Positions 1 to 7,620 of a stretch of DNA of 64,000 nucleotides are shown piece by piece. This DNA is from Streptomyces kanamyceticus. GTDB taxonomy: Bacteria > Actinomycetota > Actinomycetes > Streptomycetales > Streptomycetaceae. The stretch covers positions 3,100,001-3,164,000 of the forward strand of contig NZ_CP023699.1 of NCBI RefSeq assembly GCF_008704495.1, given 5' to 3'. The notes under the pieces were generated by a model. That model was not told the origin of the DNA. It saw only the letters and a program-made list of their open reading frames with translations, and did not search any database. A program made the position numbers and the translations under genes. Position 1 is the first letter of the stretch, and every line of letters begins with the position of its first letter.

Positions 1-1718
1 CCCGCCTCGCCCAGGTTGCGGTTGTCGACGACCGTCTCGACGGGGACGCCGTCGGTCGCGGTGATCCCCGCCCCGAGGCAGATCACGGCGTCGGCCACAC
101 AGAACCACGACTTGCGGGCCTGAAGGGTCGAGCCGAGGCCCTTGAGGTGCTGGCCGACCGCGGCGAACTCGCCGTCCGTGGCCCCGCCGACCCAGCTCAC
201 CGCGGGCCTGGCCGCGCCCCACTCGCCGCCCGCCCCGTCGGCGAGCCGCTTGGTGGACACGGTCGTGCCGGGCAGCCGGTAGGGGTCGACGGTCGGCCAG
301 AACCAGTCGGTGAACTGGTCCGACGGCTTTCCCGCGGGCCACCAGGAGAGCATTCCGGCGCCCGTGTGCCAGCCGCGCGGGTTCTCGCCGTTGCCGCACT
401 CGTAGTACGAGATCCGCTCCGAGGCCAGCGAGAGGCTCGCGGCGAAACCGGGGCGGCGGTGCACGGCACGGTCCATGGCGGCGAAGAGCCGGTGCCCGAC
501 CGGCTCGGGCGCGGCCCGCACGGCGGAGTCCGCCACCGCGTGCAGGCGGGCGAGGTCGGCGACGCCGAGCTGCCGGGCGGCCAGGATCGGGGTGACGGTG
601 TCCCGCTCGATCCAGCCCTTGATCCGCGCGTGCCAGCGGGTGCGCTCCGCGGGGCTCGCGCCGCCCGCGAGCATGGCCATGGCGGCGATCAGGCCCTGCC
701 CGTGGAAGTGGTCGCTGCGCATGATCTTGCGGTCGTCGCCCTTGAGGTAACCGCGGCTGACGGCACGGCCGTTGACGCTGTCCATGGCGAGGCCGTCCAG
801 GACGAGGGGGGCATAGGCGTGCTCCACGCTGTCCAGGATGATCTGCTTCTCGGGGTCCTCGACCTCCCACGTCGACCCGGCGAGCAGGGCGAACAGCCGC
901 CCGAGTCCATCGAGCATGACCTGGCCGTACGTCCCGGAGTAGGCGACCCAGGTGTGCTGGATGAACGAGCCGTCCGCGTAGAGGCCGTCGCCCTTGGTGA
1001 CGTACGGGAAGACCGGCGAGAGCGCGTCGCGGGCGAGGGCGACCTTGGCCGGGTTCCGGCCGAGGACGCCGCGCAGGGCGACGGAGCGGCACAGGTCCAC
1101 GCGGTTGGCGCCGGTCGACGTGCCGGTGTAGTCGCCGATCGCGGAGTCGGGGACGAAGTGGTCGACGGCGGCGAAGGCGGCCTCGCGCCGTTCCTCGGTG
1201 AGCTCGTCGTACAGCGCGGCCACGATGTCCATCAGGAGGCGCGGGCTGCCGATCTGCCACTCCCACCAGTTGCCGTAGCGGGTGGTGGACGCGTTGTAGA
1301 CGGTGGCGCCCACGTGGTCGAGCCCGCGCAGGATGCCGTCGAGCAGTCCGGCGTCCCCGGTGGACCCCGTCCCCTCGTACACGTACGCCTGGGTCATCGT
1401 CCACAGCCTGCTGTAGCTGAGGGTGATGCCTGCCGGCGGGTCGAACGGGGCGGTGGGCCACAGGGAGTTGGCGGCGGGAGCCATCGACGCCCGGAAGCCG
1501 CGCGCGAGTTCGCCGATCTCCTTCAGACGGGCGGCGTACGGCTCGGCGGTGGGGTCGTAGCCGGTACCGAGGGATATCTCCAGCCAGCGCTTGCGCAGGG
1601 TCTCGAACTCGTCGTCCGCTTCGGCGGCGTACACCTGGGAAGGGAGGTTCAACATGGCGGCGGCTCCGGCCGTACCGAAAGCGGTTGCGGCGAGAAATGT
1701 GCGACGGGTGGGCGTCAT
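1..1718 (-). CDS. Secreted polysaccharide lyase family 8 (hyaluronate/xanthan/chondroitin lyase type), 3' end outside window
   Basis: Predicted secreted lyase that cleaves uronic-acid polysaccharides by beta-elimination. The product opens MTPTRRTFLAA, a twin-arginine Tat signal ending near AAEADDEF. The alpha-toroid domain shows TRYGNWWEWQIG (aromatic patch), TGANR (catalytic Asn), SFIQHTWVAYSGTYG (catalytic His and Tyr) and NGRAVSR (Arg), all in the family 8 order. About 572 codons are present. The window edge removes the C-terminal part, because members usually exceed 750 residues. The start is the ATG at 1716-1718. A palindrome lies just upstream at 1741-1756. The exact substrate (hyaluronan, chondroitin or xanthan) cannot be told from this part. 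The family call is firm. Confidence 0.9.
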   Translation of the reverse strand, partial: MTPTRRTFLAATAFGTAGAAAMLNLPSQVYAAEADDEFETLRKRWLEISLGTGYDPTAEPYAARLKEIGELARGFRASMAPAANSLWPTAPFDPPAGITLSYSRLWTMTQAYVYEGTGSTGDAGLLDGILRGLDHVGATVYNASTTRYGNWWEWQIGSPRLLMDIVAALYDELTEERREAAFAAVDHFVPDSAIGDYTGTSTGANRVDLCRSVALRGVLGRNPAKVALARDALSPVFPYVTKGDGLYADGSFIQHTWVAYSGTYGQVMLDGLGRLFALLAGSTWEVEDPEKQIILDSVEHAYAPLVLDGLAMDSVNGRAVSRGYLKGDDRKIMRSDHFHGQGLIAAMAMLAGGASPAERTRWHARIKGWIERDTVTPILAARQLGVADLARLHAVADSAVRAAPEPVGHRLFAAMDRAVHRRPGFAASLSLASERISYYECGNGENPRGWHTGAGMLSWWPAGKPSDQFTDWFWPTVDPYRLPGTTVSTKRLADGAGGEWGAARPAVSWVGGATDGEFAAVGQHLKGLGSTLQARKSWFCVADAVICLGAGITATDGVPVETVVDNRNLGEA

Positions 1719-1740
1719 GCGACAGGGGCCTATCAACAGA

Positions 1741-1756
1741 TAGAAAGCGCTGTCTA
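1741..1756. promoter_or_regulatory. Imperfect palindrome with AGCGCT core, likely LacI-type operator for the lyase gene
   Basis: TAGAAAGCGCTGTCTA is a 16-bp near-palindrome with one mismatched pair, placed 23-38 nt before the lyase start. AGCGCT-centred palindromes are typical targets of LacI-family sugar regulators in Streptomyces. No regulator gene is visible nearby, so the binding protein is inferred. Confidence 0.5.
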
Positions 1757-1780
1757 TACCTCTGACAGAGATTGGTCCGG

Positions 1781-1831
1781 GCCCCGTAAGGGGCGCGGGG
1801 AACCGCGCGCCCAGCCACAGCGGGCCCGCAG
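1781..1831 (+). repeat. Dispersed Streptomyces intergenic repeat (CCCCGTAAGGGGCGCGGGGAAC family)
   Basis: Begins with a short GCCCC-GTAA-GGGGC hairpin, followed by GCGGGGAACCGCGC and an AGCCACAGCGGGCCCGCAG tail. Related copies lie at 7621-7672 (inverted) and 19807-19880 (two head to head). It lies between two minus-strand transcription units and could act as a terminator or RNA processing site. Confidence 0.75.
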
Positions 1832-1864
1832 CGCCCCGACAACCGATCCCGTCCAAGCGCGGAG

Positions 1865-2701
1865 CTATCGCGTCGCGTCGCGACGGAAGAGCGAACGCGA
1901 CCACAAGAAGCCGAGCAGCGTGATGGCCACGCCCCAACCCACCGCCAACGGACCGAACTTGCCGATCTCGCTGCCGAGCAGCAGCCCGCGCAGGGTCTCG
2001 ATGAAGGCGGTGTACGGCTGCCACTCCGCGAAGAGGCTCAGCCACCCCGGCATCGAGTCGAGCGGCACGAACGCGCTGCTGAGGAAGGGCAGCAGGAAGG
2101 AGAAGGGCAGGGCGACGCTGCTGGCCGCCTCCGGAGCCTGGACCAGCTGGCCGAGCGCGACAGCGAGCCAGGTGAGGGCGGCGCACATCAGCGTGAGGAG
2201 CCCGGCCGCCGCGACCCATTCGAGCGGTTCGGCGCCGGACCTGAAGCCCACCAGGAAGGCGACACCGAGGAGCAGGACGATGCTGAGCAGCGTCTGGACG
2301 ACCGCGCCGACTGCGCGGCCCGTCAGGACCGACGCCCCGTTGATCGGCATCGTACGGAAACGGGCGACGATGCCCTCGGTCATGTCGGTGCAGACGCCGA
2401 CCGTGGTGGGCAGGACGCCGGAGCCGACGGCCATCAGCAGGATGCCGGGGACCAGGTAGTCGATGTACTCGCCGGATGACGCGTCGCCGATGCCCGCCGA
2501 CATCGTGCCGCCGAAGACGTAGTTGAAGAGCAGCAGCATGGCGATCGGCATGCTCACCAGGCTGATCGTCATCGCCGGGTAGCGCCGCGCGTGCATGAGG
2601 TTGCGGCGCAGCATCGTCATCGAGTTCCGCAGCGCGGAGGTGGGGGCGGGGGCGGGGCCCCGGGTGCGCACGGCGGCAGGGGTGCTGGTGACAGTACTCA
2701 T
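1865..2701 (-). CDS. ABC-2 type transporter permease (DrrB-like)
   Basis: 278-residue membrane subunit of a two-gene ABC exporter. After a Pro/Ala-rich cytoplasmic start (MSTVTSTPAAV) there is the family's LRRNLMHARRYPAM segment, then about six hydrophobic helices. The last part (FLSSAFVPLDSMPGWL, FAEWQPYTAFIETLRGLLLG) is the conserved ABC-2/DrrB C-terminal signature. The ATG overlaps the stop of the upstream ATPase gene by 4 nt (ATGA), so the two are translationally coupled. DrrAB relatives export drugs or lipids. The substrate here is unknown; the DUF4097 gene upstream hints at cell-envelope stress rather than a specific antibiotic. Confidence 0.9.
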   Translation of the reverse strand: MSTVTSTPAAVRTRGPAPAPTSALRNSMTMLRRNLMHARRYPAMTISLVSMPIAMLLLFNYVFGGTMSAGIGDASSGEYIDYLVPGILLMAVGSGVLPTTVGVCTDMTEGIVARFRTMPINGASVLTGRAVGAVVQTLLSIVLLLGVAFLVGFRSGAEPLEWVAAAGLLTLMCAALTWLAVALGQLVQAPEAASSVALPFSFLLPFLSSAFVPLDSMPGWLSLFAEWQPYTAFIETLRGLLLGSEIGKFGPLAVGWGVAITLLGFLWSRSLFRRDATR

Positions 2702-3663
2702 CGGGTCGTCACTTCCTGGTGGTCGGGGCGGCCGGTCACGGCGAAGAAGACGTCGTCGAGGTCGGGGGTGTCGATGCCGAGTCCCTCGACCTCGATCTCG
2801 GCGGCGTCGACCCAGTCGAGCACCGCCTTGACGGACTTCAGGCTGCCGTCGCTGGGGACCTGGAGGGTCATGGCCTCGTCGTCGCGGGTGCCGACGCCGA
2901 GCAACCGCGCGGCCTTCTCCAGCCCTTCGAGGTCGGCGAAGCGCAGCTGGACGTGGCCGCCGGGGACGAGCCGCTTGAGTTCGGCGGGGGTGCCCTGGGC
3001 GGCCAGCTTGCCGCCGCTCAGGACCGCGATGCGGTCGGCGAGTTGATCGGCCTCGTCGAGGTACTGCGTGGTCAGGAAGATGGTGACGCCGTCGGCGACG
3101 AGCTCGCGGACGATCTCCCACATGCCGTGCCTGCTGCGTGGGTCGAGGCCGGTGGTCGGCTCGTCGAGGAAGATGATGCGGGGGCTGCCCACGAGGGTCA
3201 TCGCGATGTCGAGGCGGCGCCGCATGCCGCCCGAGTAGGTCGAGGCAGGCTTCCGCGCCGCGTCGACGAGGTCGAACCTCTCGACGAGGTCGGCGGCGAC
3301 CTGCCTGCTCCCGCGGCGCCCGAAGCCGTACAGGTCGGCCATGAGCATCAGGTTCTCCTCGCCGGTCAGGAGGTTGTCGACGGCGGAGAACTGGCCGGTG
3401 ACGCCGATCGCGGCACGCACCGCGTCGGGCTCGCGGCGCAGGTCGTGGCCCGCGATGCGCACGTCGCCCGCGTCGGGGGTGATGAGCGTCGACAGGATCT
3501 GCACGGCGGTGGTCTTGCCCGCGCCGTTGGGGCCGAGCAGGGAGAAGATCGTGCCCTGCGGGACGTGCAGATCGATGCCGTCGAGGACGGTCTTCTCACC
3601 GAAGGACTTGCGCAGACCGGTGGCGGTGATGGCCGCCGGTCGCGCGGGATGAGGCGTTGCCAT
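2698..3663 (-). CDS. Daunorubicin-resistance type ABC transporter ATP-binding protein (DrrA-like)
   Basis: 321-residue ATPase partner of the downstream permease. Visible motifs are Walker A GPNGAGKTT, the Q-loop region GVTGQFSAVDNLLTG, signature YSGGMRRRLDIA, Walker B IIFLDEPTTGLD and the switch residue in FLTTQYLDEADQL. The C-terminal 90 residues (about 230-321) form the extra DrrA-type domain. The ATG at 3661-3663 is preferred over one 14 codons upstream, because AAAGGAA sits at the right distance before it and the product then starts MATPHPARP. It overlaps the permease by ATGA and follows the DUF4097 gene by about 140 nt, probably in the same operon. Confidence 0.93.
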   Translation of the reverse strand: MATPHPARPAAITATGLRKSFGEKTVLDGIDLHVPQGTIFSLLGPNGAGKTTAVQILSTLITPDAGDVRIAGHDLRREPDAVRAAIGVTGQFSAVDNLLTGEENLMLMADLYGFGRRGSRQVAADLVERFDLVDAARKPASTYSGGMRRRLDIAMTLVGSPRIIFLDEPTTGLDPRSRHGMWEIVRELVADGVTIFLTTQYLDEADQLADRIAVLSGGKLAAQGTPAELKRLVPGGHVQLRFADLEGLEKAARLLGVGTRDDEAMTLQVPSDGSLKSVKAVLDWVDAAEIEVEGLGIDTPDLDDVFFAVTGRPDHQEVTTR

Positions 3664-3801
3664 GTCCGTTCCTTTTCGGGTGTGGGCAGCCTCGACACCG
3701 GACACCAGTTCGAAACTGATCCCGGGCGGCTGCCTGGGCGGCAGCAGAGGGGCGGAGGGGGGAGGTACGGGGGGTGGGGCGGCGCTGGGGCGGGGGCGGC
3801 G

Positions 3802-4644
3802 TCAGGCGCGGTGGATCACGATGTCGCCCAACGAGGTGCGGGCCCGCACCTTGAGCGCGTCCGTGGACTCGCCCGGCGCCCCCGACTCCTCCAGGGACTG
3901 GCGTACGGTGCCCGCCTTGGTCCGCACGTCGAGCCAGGTGGCCGTGCCCTCGCGGACACCGATCTCGATCTTGCCGGCGGCGCTCTCCAGCACGGCGGAG
4001 CCGCGCACCAACTCCCCTACCGTTACGGGTCCGTTGGCGGTCTTGATGGTGACGTCGGCGCCCGCGTGGTCGACGGTGACGCTGCCGTTGGAGGCCCGCA
4101 CCGTGAGGTCACCGGCGACCTCGCCGATCTTGGTCGGGCCGTTGGAGTTCTTGATCCCCGCGGTCCCCGCGATCTCGCCGACGCGCACCTCGCCGGAGGA
4201 CGTGGAGACCTCGACCGAGCCCGTCGCGCGGCCCACGGACACCTCGCCGTAGCCGGTGTTCAGGTCCAGCGCGCCCGCCTGCTCGACCTGGATGTCACCG
4301 GCGCCCGTCTTGTACGAGCAGTCGCCGAGGCTGCCGTGGGCGGCGAGGCCCGCCATGGCGGTCGCGGCCCGCAGTTCGGATCCGGCGGGCAGCAGGATCT
4401 CCACGTCGACCGACGGGCTCGTCCTGCTGAAAAGCGAGTGCTCCTTGGGGCCCTTGACCAGCAGCTTGCCGTTGGCGAACTCGACGCGGACGCGCCCGGC
4501 CGCCTTGACGTCCAGGTCACTGGAGGCCTCGGTGGGGCGGACGTCGACGACGGTGTCGGCGCGGTCCTCCGCCACGATCCGGAGGGTTCCGACGTAGAAC
4601 TCGACGGAGGCGGAGATGGGCTTGGGGGTGTCGAAAGTAGGCAT
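3802..4644 (-). CDS. DUF4097-family beta-strand repeat protein
   Basis: 280-residue protein made of short repeated strands (for example VRVGEIAGTAGIKNSNG, VTVRASNGSVTVDHAG, VTIKTANGPVTVGELV), the right-handed beta-helix-like pattern of DUF4097/DUF4098 proteins. It has no signal peptide or membrane segment, so it is probably cytoplasmic or membrane-associated through partners. In other Gram-positives such proteins sit beside PspC/LiaF-like envelope-stress factors and ABC exporters, as it does here. It lies between the ribbon-helix-helix gene (168 nt upstream) and the DrrAB pair (138 nt downstream), all on one strand. The molecular function is not known. Confidence 0.85.
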   Translation of the reverse strand: MPTFDTPKPISASVEFYVGTLRIVAEDRADTVVDVRPTEASSDLDVKAAGRVRVEFANGKLLVKGPKEHSLFSRTSPSVDVEILLPAGSELRAATAMAGLAAHGSLGDCSYKTGAGDIQVEQAGALDLNTGYGEVSVGRATGSVEVSTSSGEVRVGEIAGTAGIKNSNGPTKIGEVAGDLTVRASNGSVTVDHAGADVTIKTANGPVTVGELVRGSAVLESAAGKIEIGVREGTATWLDVRTKAGTVRQSLEESGAPGESTDALKVRARTSLGDIVIHRA

Positions 4645-4682
4645 GGCTGTCCCGTCCTGTTGGCTCGGTGAGAAGTGAAGTC

Positions 4683-4788
4683 GTGCGCCGGAAGCGGTGA
4701 GGCGTGCGCCGGAAGCGGTGGGTTCGCGTGCCGGGTGGCGGTGGGTTCGCGTGCCGGGTGGCGGTGAGGTCGCACGGCGGAAGCCGTG
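4683..4788. repeat. Short degenerate tandem repeats between the regulator and DUF4097 gene
   Basis: GTGCGCCGGAAGCGGTG occurs at 4683-4699 and 4704-4720. GGTTCGCGTGCCGGGTGGCG plus GTG then follows twice (4721-4743 and 4744-4766), with one more degenerate unit after it. The period is about 21-23 bp, close to two helical turns. It fills most of the 168-nt gap, so it may be a leader or a slippage-prone spacer. Confidence 0.7.
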
Positions 4789-4812
4789 AGGTCGCGCGCC
4801 CGGGGGGCGGGC

Positions 4813-5376
4813 CTACCGCACCCAGCCGGTGAAGCCGCTCCCGAAGTTCTGGTGGGCGTCACGGCGCCCCGCGCCCCGCGCCGCCCGGCCGCCTTCGGGC
4901 TGGTCCAGGGCGCCGGAGACGGCGCGGACCAGCCAGGCGTTGACCGAGAGCCCTTCGCGGTTCGCGGCCTCCTCGACGCGGGACTTGACGTGGGCGGGCA
5001 GACGGAGGTTGATGCGCGCGGTGCCGCCGTCGTCCCCGGCGTCGGGGGCGGCCGGCGGGGGCGGCGGCGCCGGGGCCGGGGGCGGCGCCATGAGCGCCTC
5101 GTACTCGGCCTGGGCGTCGAACGCCTCCGCCGCGGGCGGCAGCGTCACCACGAACTCGGGGTCGAGTCCGCGCAGCCGCAGGTCGACCGAGCCCGGCACG
5201 AGCTCGCCGGTGATCTCTTCGGCGGCGGCGGAGAGCGCGTTCAGCAGGGTGAGCCGGGCCGCCGACTCCAGCGGTGCGGTGAGGCGCTCGGCGAGGGCGC
5301 GGGCGTCGTCACCGCCTGCTTCGGCGGCCACCGCGAGCTCCTGCCTGAGCTGATCGACGTACTGCGTGAGGTTCAT
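4813..5376 (-). CDS. Ribbon-helix-helix (Arc/HicB-like) DNA-binding protein, probable operon autoregulator
   Basis: 187-residue protein. An N-terminal half of about 85 residues starts MNLTQYVDQLRQELA. A Pro/Ala linker (APPPAPAPPPPPAA) leads to a ribbon-helix-helix segment, ARINLRLPAHVKSRVEEAANREGLSVNAW, near residues 125-165, where RINLRLP is the DNA-contacting strand. Annotators often call such proteins HicB-family antitoxins, but no HicA toxin ORF is adjacent. It is the first gene of the block leading to DUF4097 and the ABC exporter. Its start codon lies inside an array of TGGCRCCA motifs spaced 11 bp apart, which fits cooperative binding by a ribbon-helix-helix repressor to its own promoter. 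Homologue function is inferred from fold and context. Confidence 0.8.
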   Translation of the reverse strand: MNLTQYVDQLRQELAVAAEAGGDDARALAERLTAPLESAARLTLLNALSAAAEEITGELVPGSVDLRLRGLDPEFVVTLPPAAEAFDAQAEYEALMAPPPAPAPPPPPAAPDAGDDGGTARINLRLPAHVKSRVEEAANREGLSVNAWLVRAVSGALDQPEGGRAARGAGRRDAHQNFGSGFTGWVR

Positions 5377-5573
5377 GGCACCATCATGGCGCCACGATGA
5401 TGCCATTGCAAGTAGCCGTGGCGGGGGATTTGGCGCCACGAGGTGCCGAAGAGGGTGTTTTCGCAGGTCAGGGACGCCATCCGCGTGGCACCAGCCGACG
5501 AATCTCCACCCCGGGAGCATGGACACCTCGGCGCGGGGCGAATTTGGCGCCACCGTGGCCCCATGCGGCACCA
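5375..5573. promoter_or_regulatory. Helically phased TGGCRCCA operator array
   Basis: Octamers close to TGGCGCCA/TGGCACCA start at 5376, 5387 and 5398 (the last as TGGCATCA on the minus strand), again at 5431 and about 5441, at 5486, and at 5545, 5556 and 5566. Within clusters the step is 10-11 bp, one DNA turn. The first cluster forms a near-perfect 32-bp palindrome (5375-5406) overlapping the start of the ribbon-helix-helix gene. The array covers the divergent region toward yceI. This matches how ribbon-helix-helix repressors stack as dimers along DNA. The link to the adjacent regulator is inferred. Confidence 0.7.
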
Positions 5574-5685
5574 CGCCCGCGCGGTCACTACCCAGCCCGC
5601 CGCCTCCGTCGCCCGCGAGTGGCTCGCACACGTCGCGCGGAATCCTCAGGACATGGAGACACTGGACGTCAGTCGCGTTAAGTGA
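5563..5685 (+). CDS. Possible 40-residue ORF in the operator region (weak)
   Basis: ATG at 5563 opens MRHHARAVTTQPAASVAREW and ends LDVSRVK. Third positions are mostly G/C and the C-terminal half (REWLAHVARNPQDME) looks helical. There is no ribosome binding site and the start overlaps the operator repeats, so it may be chance. No family is recognised. Confidence 0.2.
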   Translation: MRHHARAVTTQPAASVAREWLAHVARNPQDMETLDVSRVK

Positions 5686-5710
5686 TCGACAGGACACTTT
5701 CCGACATAGG

Positions 5711-5759
5711 TTGAATATTGAACCGAATCGCGCTACATTCAATCTCGTTGAACATTCAA
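5711..5759. promoter_or_regulatory. AT-rich TTGAA/TTCAA repeats, likely MarR-type operator of yceI
   Basis: TTGAATATTGAA (5711-5722), then TTCAA at 5738, TTGAA at 5748 and TTCAA at 5755, so TTGAACATTCAA (5748-5759) is a palindrome. This is the only markedly AT-rich stretch nearby and lies 40-90 nt before the yceI start, where a promoter is expected. TTGAA-N2-TTCAA resembles MarR-family sites. No MarR gene is adjacent. Confidence 0.5.
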
Positions 5760-5800
5760 CAGATGCTCCGCACCGGAGCCCGTCCCCCAAGGAGCACGTC

Positions 5801-6430
5801 ATGGGTCTCTTCAACCGCAAGAACGACACGGACACCACCACCGCGACGGCCGCCGCACCGGCCCCCGCGAGCGCCGATCTCGCCGCGCTGACCGGCACCT
5901 ACACGATCGACCCCGCGCACAGCACGATCGGCTTCGTCGCCCGGCACGCCATGGTCACCAACGTCAAGGGCTCCTTCCGCGACGCCTCCGGCACGCTGAG
6001 CCTGGACGGCGCGGACCCGTCCCGGTCCACGGCCTCCATCGACGTCACCATGGACAGCATCGACACCGGCAACGCGGACCGCGACGGGCACCTGAAGAGC
6101 GCGGACTTCTTCAAGACCGACGAGTTCCCGCAGATGACGTTCCGCTCCACCGCCGCGGAGTCCCTGGGTGGCGACGACTACCGCATCACCGGTGACCTGA
6201 CGATCCTCGGCACCACCAAGCCGCTCAGCATCGACCTGGAGTTCAACGGCCTGGCCAAGGACCCGTTCGGCAACGAGCGCGTGGGCTTCGAGGGCAAGGC
6301 GGAGATCCTGCGCTCCGCGTGGGGCCTGACCTGGAACGCCGCCCTGGAGACCGGCGGAGTGCTGGTCTCCGACAAGATCAAGCTGAACTTCGACATCTCC
6401 GCGATCAAGGACGTCAAGGGCGGCGAATGA
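5801..6430 (+). CDS. YceI family protein (lipocalin-like isoprenoid-binding domain)
   Basis: 209 residues. The first 30 are a Thr/Ala/Pro-rich cytoplasmic-type lead (MGLFNRKNDTDTTTATAAAP) with no signal peptide. Then comes the YceI beta-barrel: TGTYTIDPAHSTIGFVARHAMVTNVKGSF, the DADRDGHLKSADFF-like segment (here GNADRDGHLKSADFF), and DLTILGTTKPLSIDLEF. YceI proteins bind long amphiphiles such as polyisoprenoids. The start is fixed by AAGGAG at 5789-5794, six nt before the ATG. A longer open frame upstream has no such site. The 3' end overlaps the convergent FMN reductase gene by 17 nt. Expression is probably set by the AT-rich repeat region just upstream. Confidence 0.92.
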   Translation: MGLFNRKNDTDTTTATAAAPAPASADLAALTGTYTIDPAHSTIGFVARHAMVTNVKGSFRDASGTLSLDGADPSRSTASIDVTMDSIDTGNADRDGHLKSADFFKTDEFPQMTFRSTAAESLGGDDYRITGDLTILGTTKPLSIDLEFNGLAKDPFGNERVGFEGKAEILRSAWGLTWNAALETGGVLVSDKIKLNFDISAIKDVKGGE

Positions 6431-6944
6431 GCAGGGCGAGCGACTTCGCCAGCTGTTCGCGGACCGCGGGGTCCCCGATGAGACCGTCCTCGTCGAGGGA
6501 CCCCCGGTCCACCTGGAGGCGTACGCACGCCTCCTCCACGACCGCCGCGCCGGTGTAGCCGAGCACGCTGCGGAGCGTGGCCGTCGCGCCCTCGCCCCGG
6601 CCGGGCGCCGCGGCGTTCACCCAGGCGACGGGCTTGTCGCCGATCTCCGTGCCGCCGACCGTCCAGTCGAGCAGGTTCTTGAAAGAGCCGGGGAGCGTGC
6701 CCGCGTACTCCGGGGTGCAGACCAGGACGGCCGCCGCCCCGTCGATCGCCGCGCGCAGCTCGGCCACCGGGGCGGGCAGCGGGTCCCCGTCGTCGTCGGG
6801 GTTGAAGTGGGGCAGCGAGCCGAGCCCCTCGTACAGCACGGCGCGTATCCCCTCGGGCGCCGCCGCGCGCGCGGTGCGCAGGACGAGTTCGTTCGACGAG
6901 CCCGAGCGCATGCTTCCGGAGAGCAGAAGGATCACTGAAGTCAT
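6414..6944 (-). CDS. NADPH-dependent FMN reductase family flavoprotein
   Basis: 176-residue flavodoxin-like reductase. ILLLSGSMRSGSSNELVLR is the phosphate-binding loop, CTPEYAGTLPGSFKNLLDW is the family's conserved P-E-Y/S-x-P-G-x-x-K-N-x-x-D-W flavin-contact motif, and VGGTEIGDKPVAWVNA completes the Rossmann-like core. Such enzymes reduce FMN, quinones or chromate with NADPH in the cytoplasm. It is transcribed toward yceI and overlaps its end. The upstream gene is divergent. The physiological acceptor is unknown. Confidence 0.9.
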   Translation of the reverse strand: MTSVILLLSGSMRSGSSNELVLRTARAAAPEGIRAVLYEGLGSLPHFNPDDDGDPLPAPVAELRAAIDGAAAVLVCTPEYAGTLPGSFKNLLDWTVGGTEIGDKPVAWVNAAAPGRGEGATATLRSVLGYTGAAVVEEACVRLQVDRGSLDEDGLIGDPAVREQLAKSLALLIRRP

Positions 6945-6984
6945 CTCCCGAACGTACCCACGACGGCCGCGCTACGGTTCCGTC

Positions 6985-7605
6985 GTGTCCGAGTTCATGC
7001 AGCAACTCCCCGCCCTCATAGGCGTGATCATCGGTGCGCTCGGTTCGTACGTGGCGATCATGCGCGGCGACCGGGCCCGCTTCCGGCGCGAGCAGGAGGC
7101 CCGCTGGGAGGAGCGCAGACTCGCCGTCTACACCGAGTACGCCCGAGTCCTCAAGCAGTCCGTCACGCTGACCTACCGGGTCGCCGCCCATCTCGGCAAC
7201 GACCCGCATCCCCATCCCCTCTCCCCCGAGGCCGCGGAACGGGACTTCACGGAGGCCGCCGACGCGCGCGACCCCGCGGGTGAGGCGCTGCTGCTGCTCG
7301 GGGCGCCCGACGTGGTGGACAAGGCGCGGACGTGGGTCGTCGCCGTGATCGAGATGGAGCGTTTCCTGCGGGCGGATCGGCGGGATCCGGGGGCGTGGGC
7401 CGATCTGCTGGAGCGTCAGCGGGGCGCCCGCGAAGGGTATTACGCGGCTGTGCGCAGGGACTTGGCGTTGCCGCCTGGGCACTCGGGGCGGTGGGCGGTG
7501 ACTGGCCCCGCCGCCGGGACCGGGGCAGTGCCCCGTGGGGGGCGGGTGTCAGGTCCGGTGCCTGCGCCTGCGCCTGCGCCTGCGCCTGCGCCCCAGGGTG
7601 ACTGA
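6985..7605 (+). CDS. Membrane-anchored protein of unknown function
   Basis: 206 residues. Chosen start is GTG at 6985 (an ATG four codons later is equally possible). One N-terminal transmembrane helix (LPALIGVIIGALGSYVAIM) is followed by a charged helical domain (RGDRARFRREQEARWEERRLAVYTEYARVLKQS, then a second long helix around WVVAVIEMERFLRA) that faces the cytoplasm by the positive-inside rule. Many Streptomyces genomes carry similar single-pass helical proteins of unknown role. The C-terminus ends in a PAPAPAPAP run encoded by a CTGCGC hexamer repeat and may vary between strains. It is divergent from the FMN reductase gene. Confidence 0.75.
   Translation: MSEFMQQLPALIGVIIGALGSYVAIMRGDRARFRREQEARWEERRLAVYTEYARVLKQSVTLTYRVAAHLGNDPHPHPLSPEAAERDFTEAADARDPAGEALLLLGAPDVVDKARTWVVAVIEMERFLRADRRDPGAWADLLERQRGAREGYYAAVRRDLALPPGHSGRWAVTGPAAGTGAVPRGGRVSGPVPAPAPAPAPAPQGD
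7561..7592 (+). repeat. CCTGCG hexamer microsatellite encoding Pro-Ala
   Basis: Five perfect CCTGCG hexamers plus a partial sixth at the 3' end of the membrane-anchored gene, encoding alternating Pro-Ala. Length variation would stay in frame. Confidence 0.85.
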
Positions 7606-7620
7606 AGGGTCGGTTCGCAG

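Noticed and set aside
147..2459. Long open frame on the plus strand
   Set aside because: Antisense to the family 8 lyase and ABC permease, which have clear motifs; the plus frame gives low-complexity Arg/Gly/Val-rich protein with no recognisable domain.
4813..5376. HicAB toxin-antitoxin system
   Set aside because: Only the ribbon-helix-helix protein is present; no HicA-like short ORF lies on either side and the downstream genes are DUF4097 and ABC transporter.
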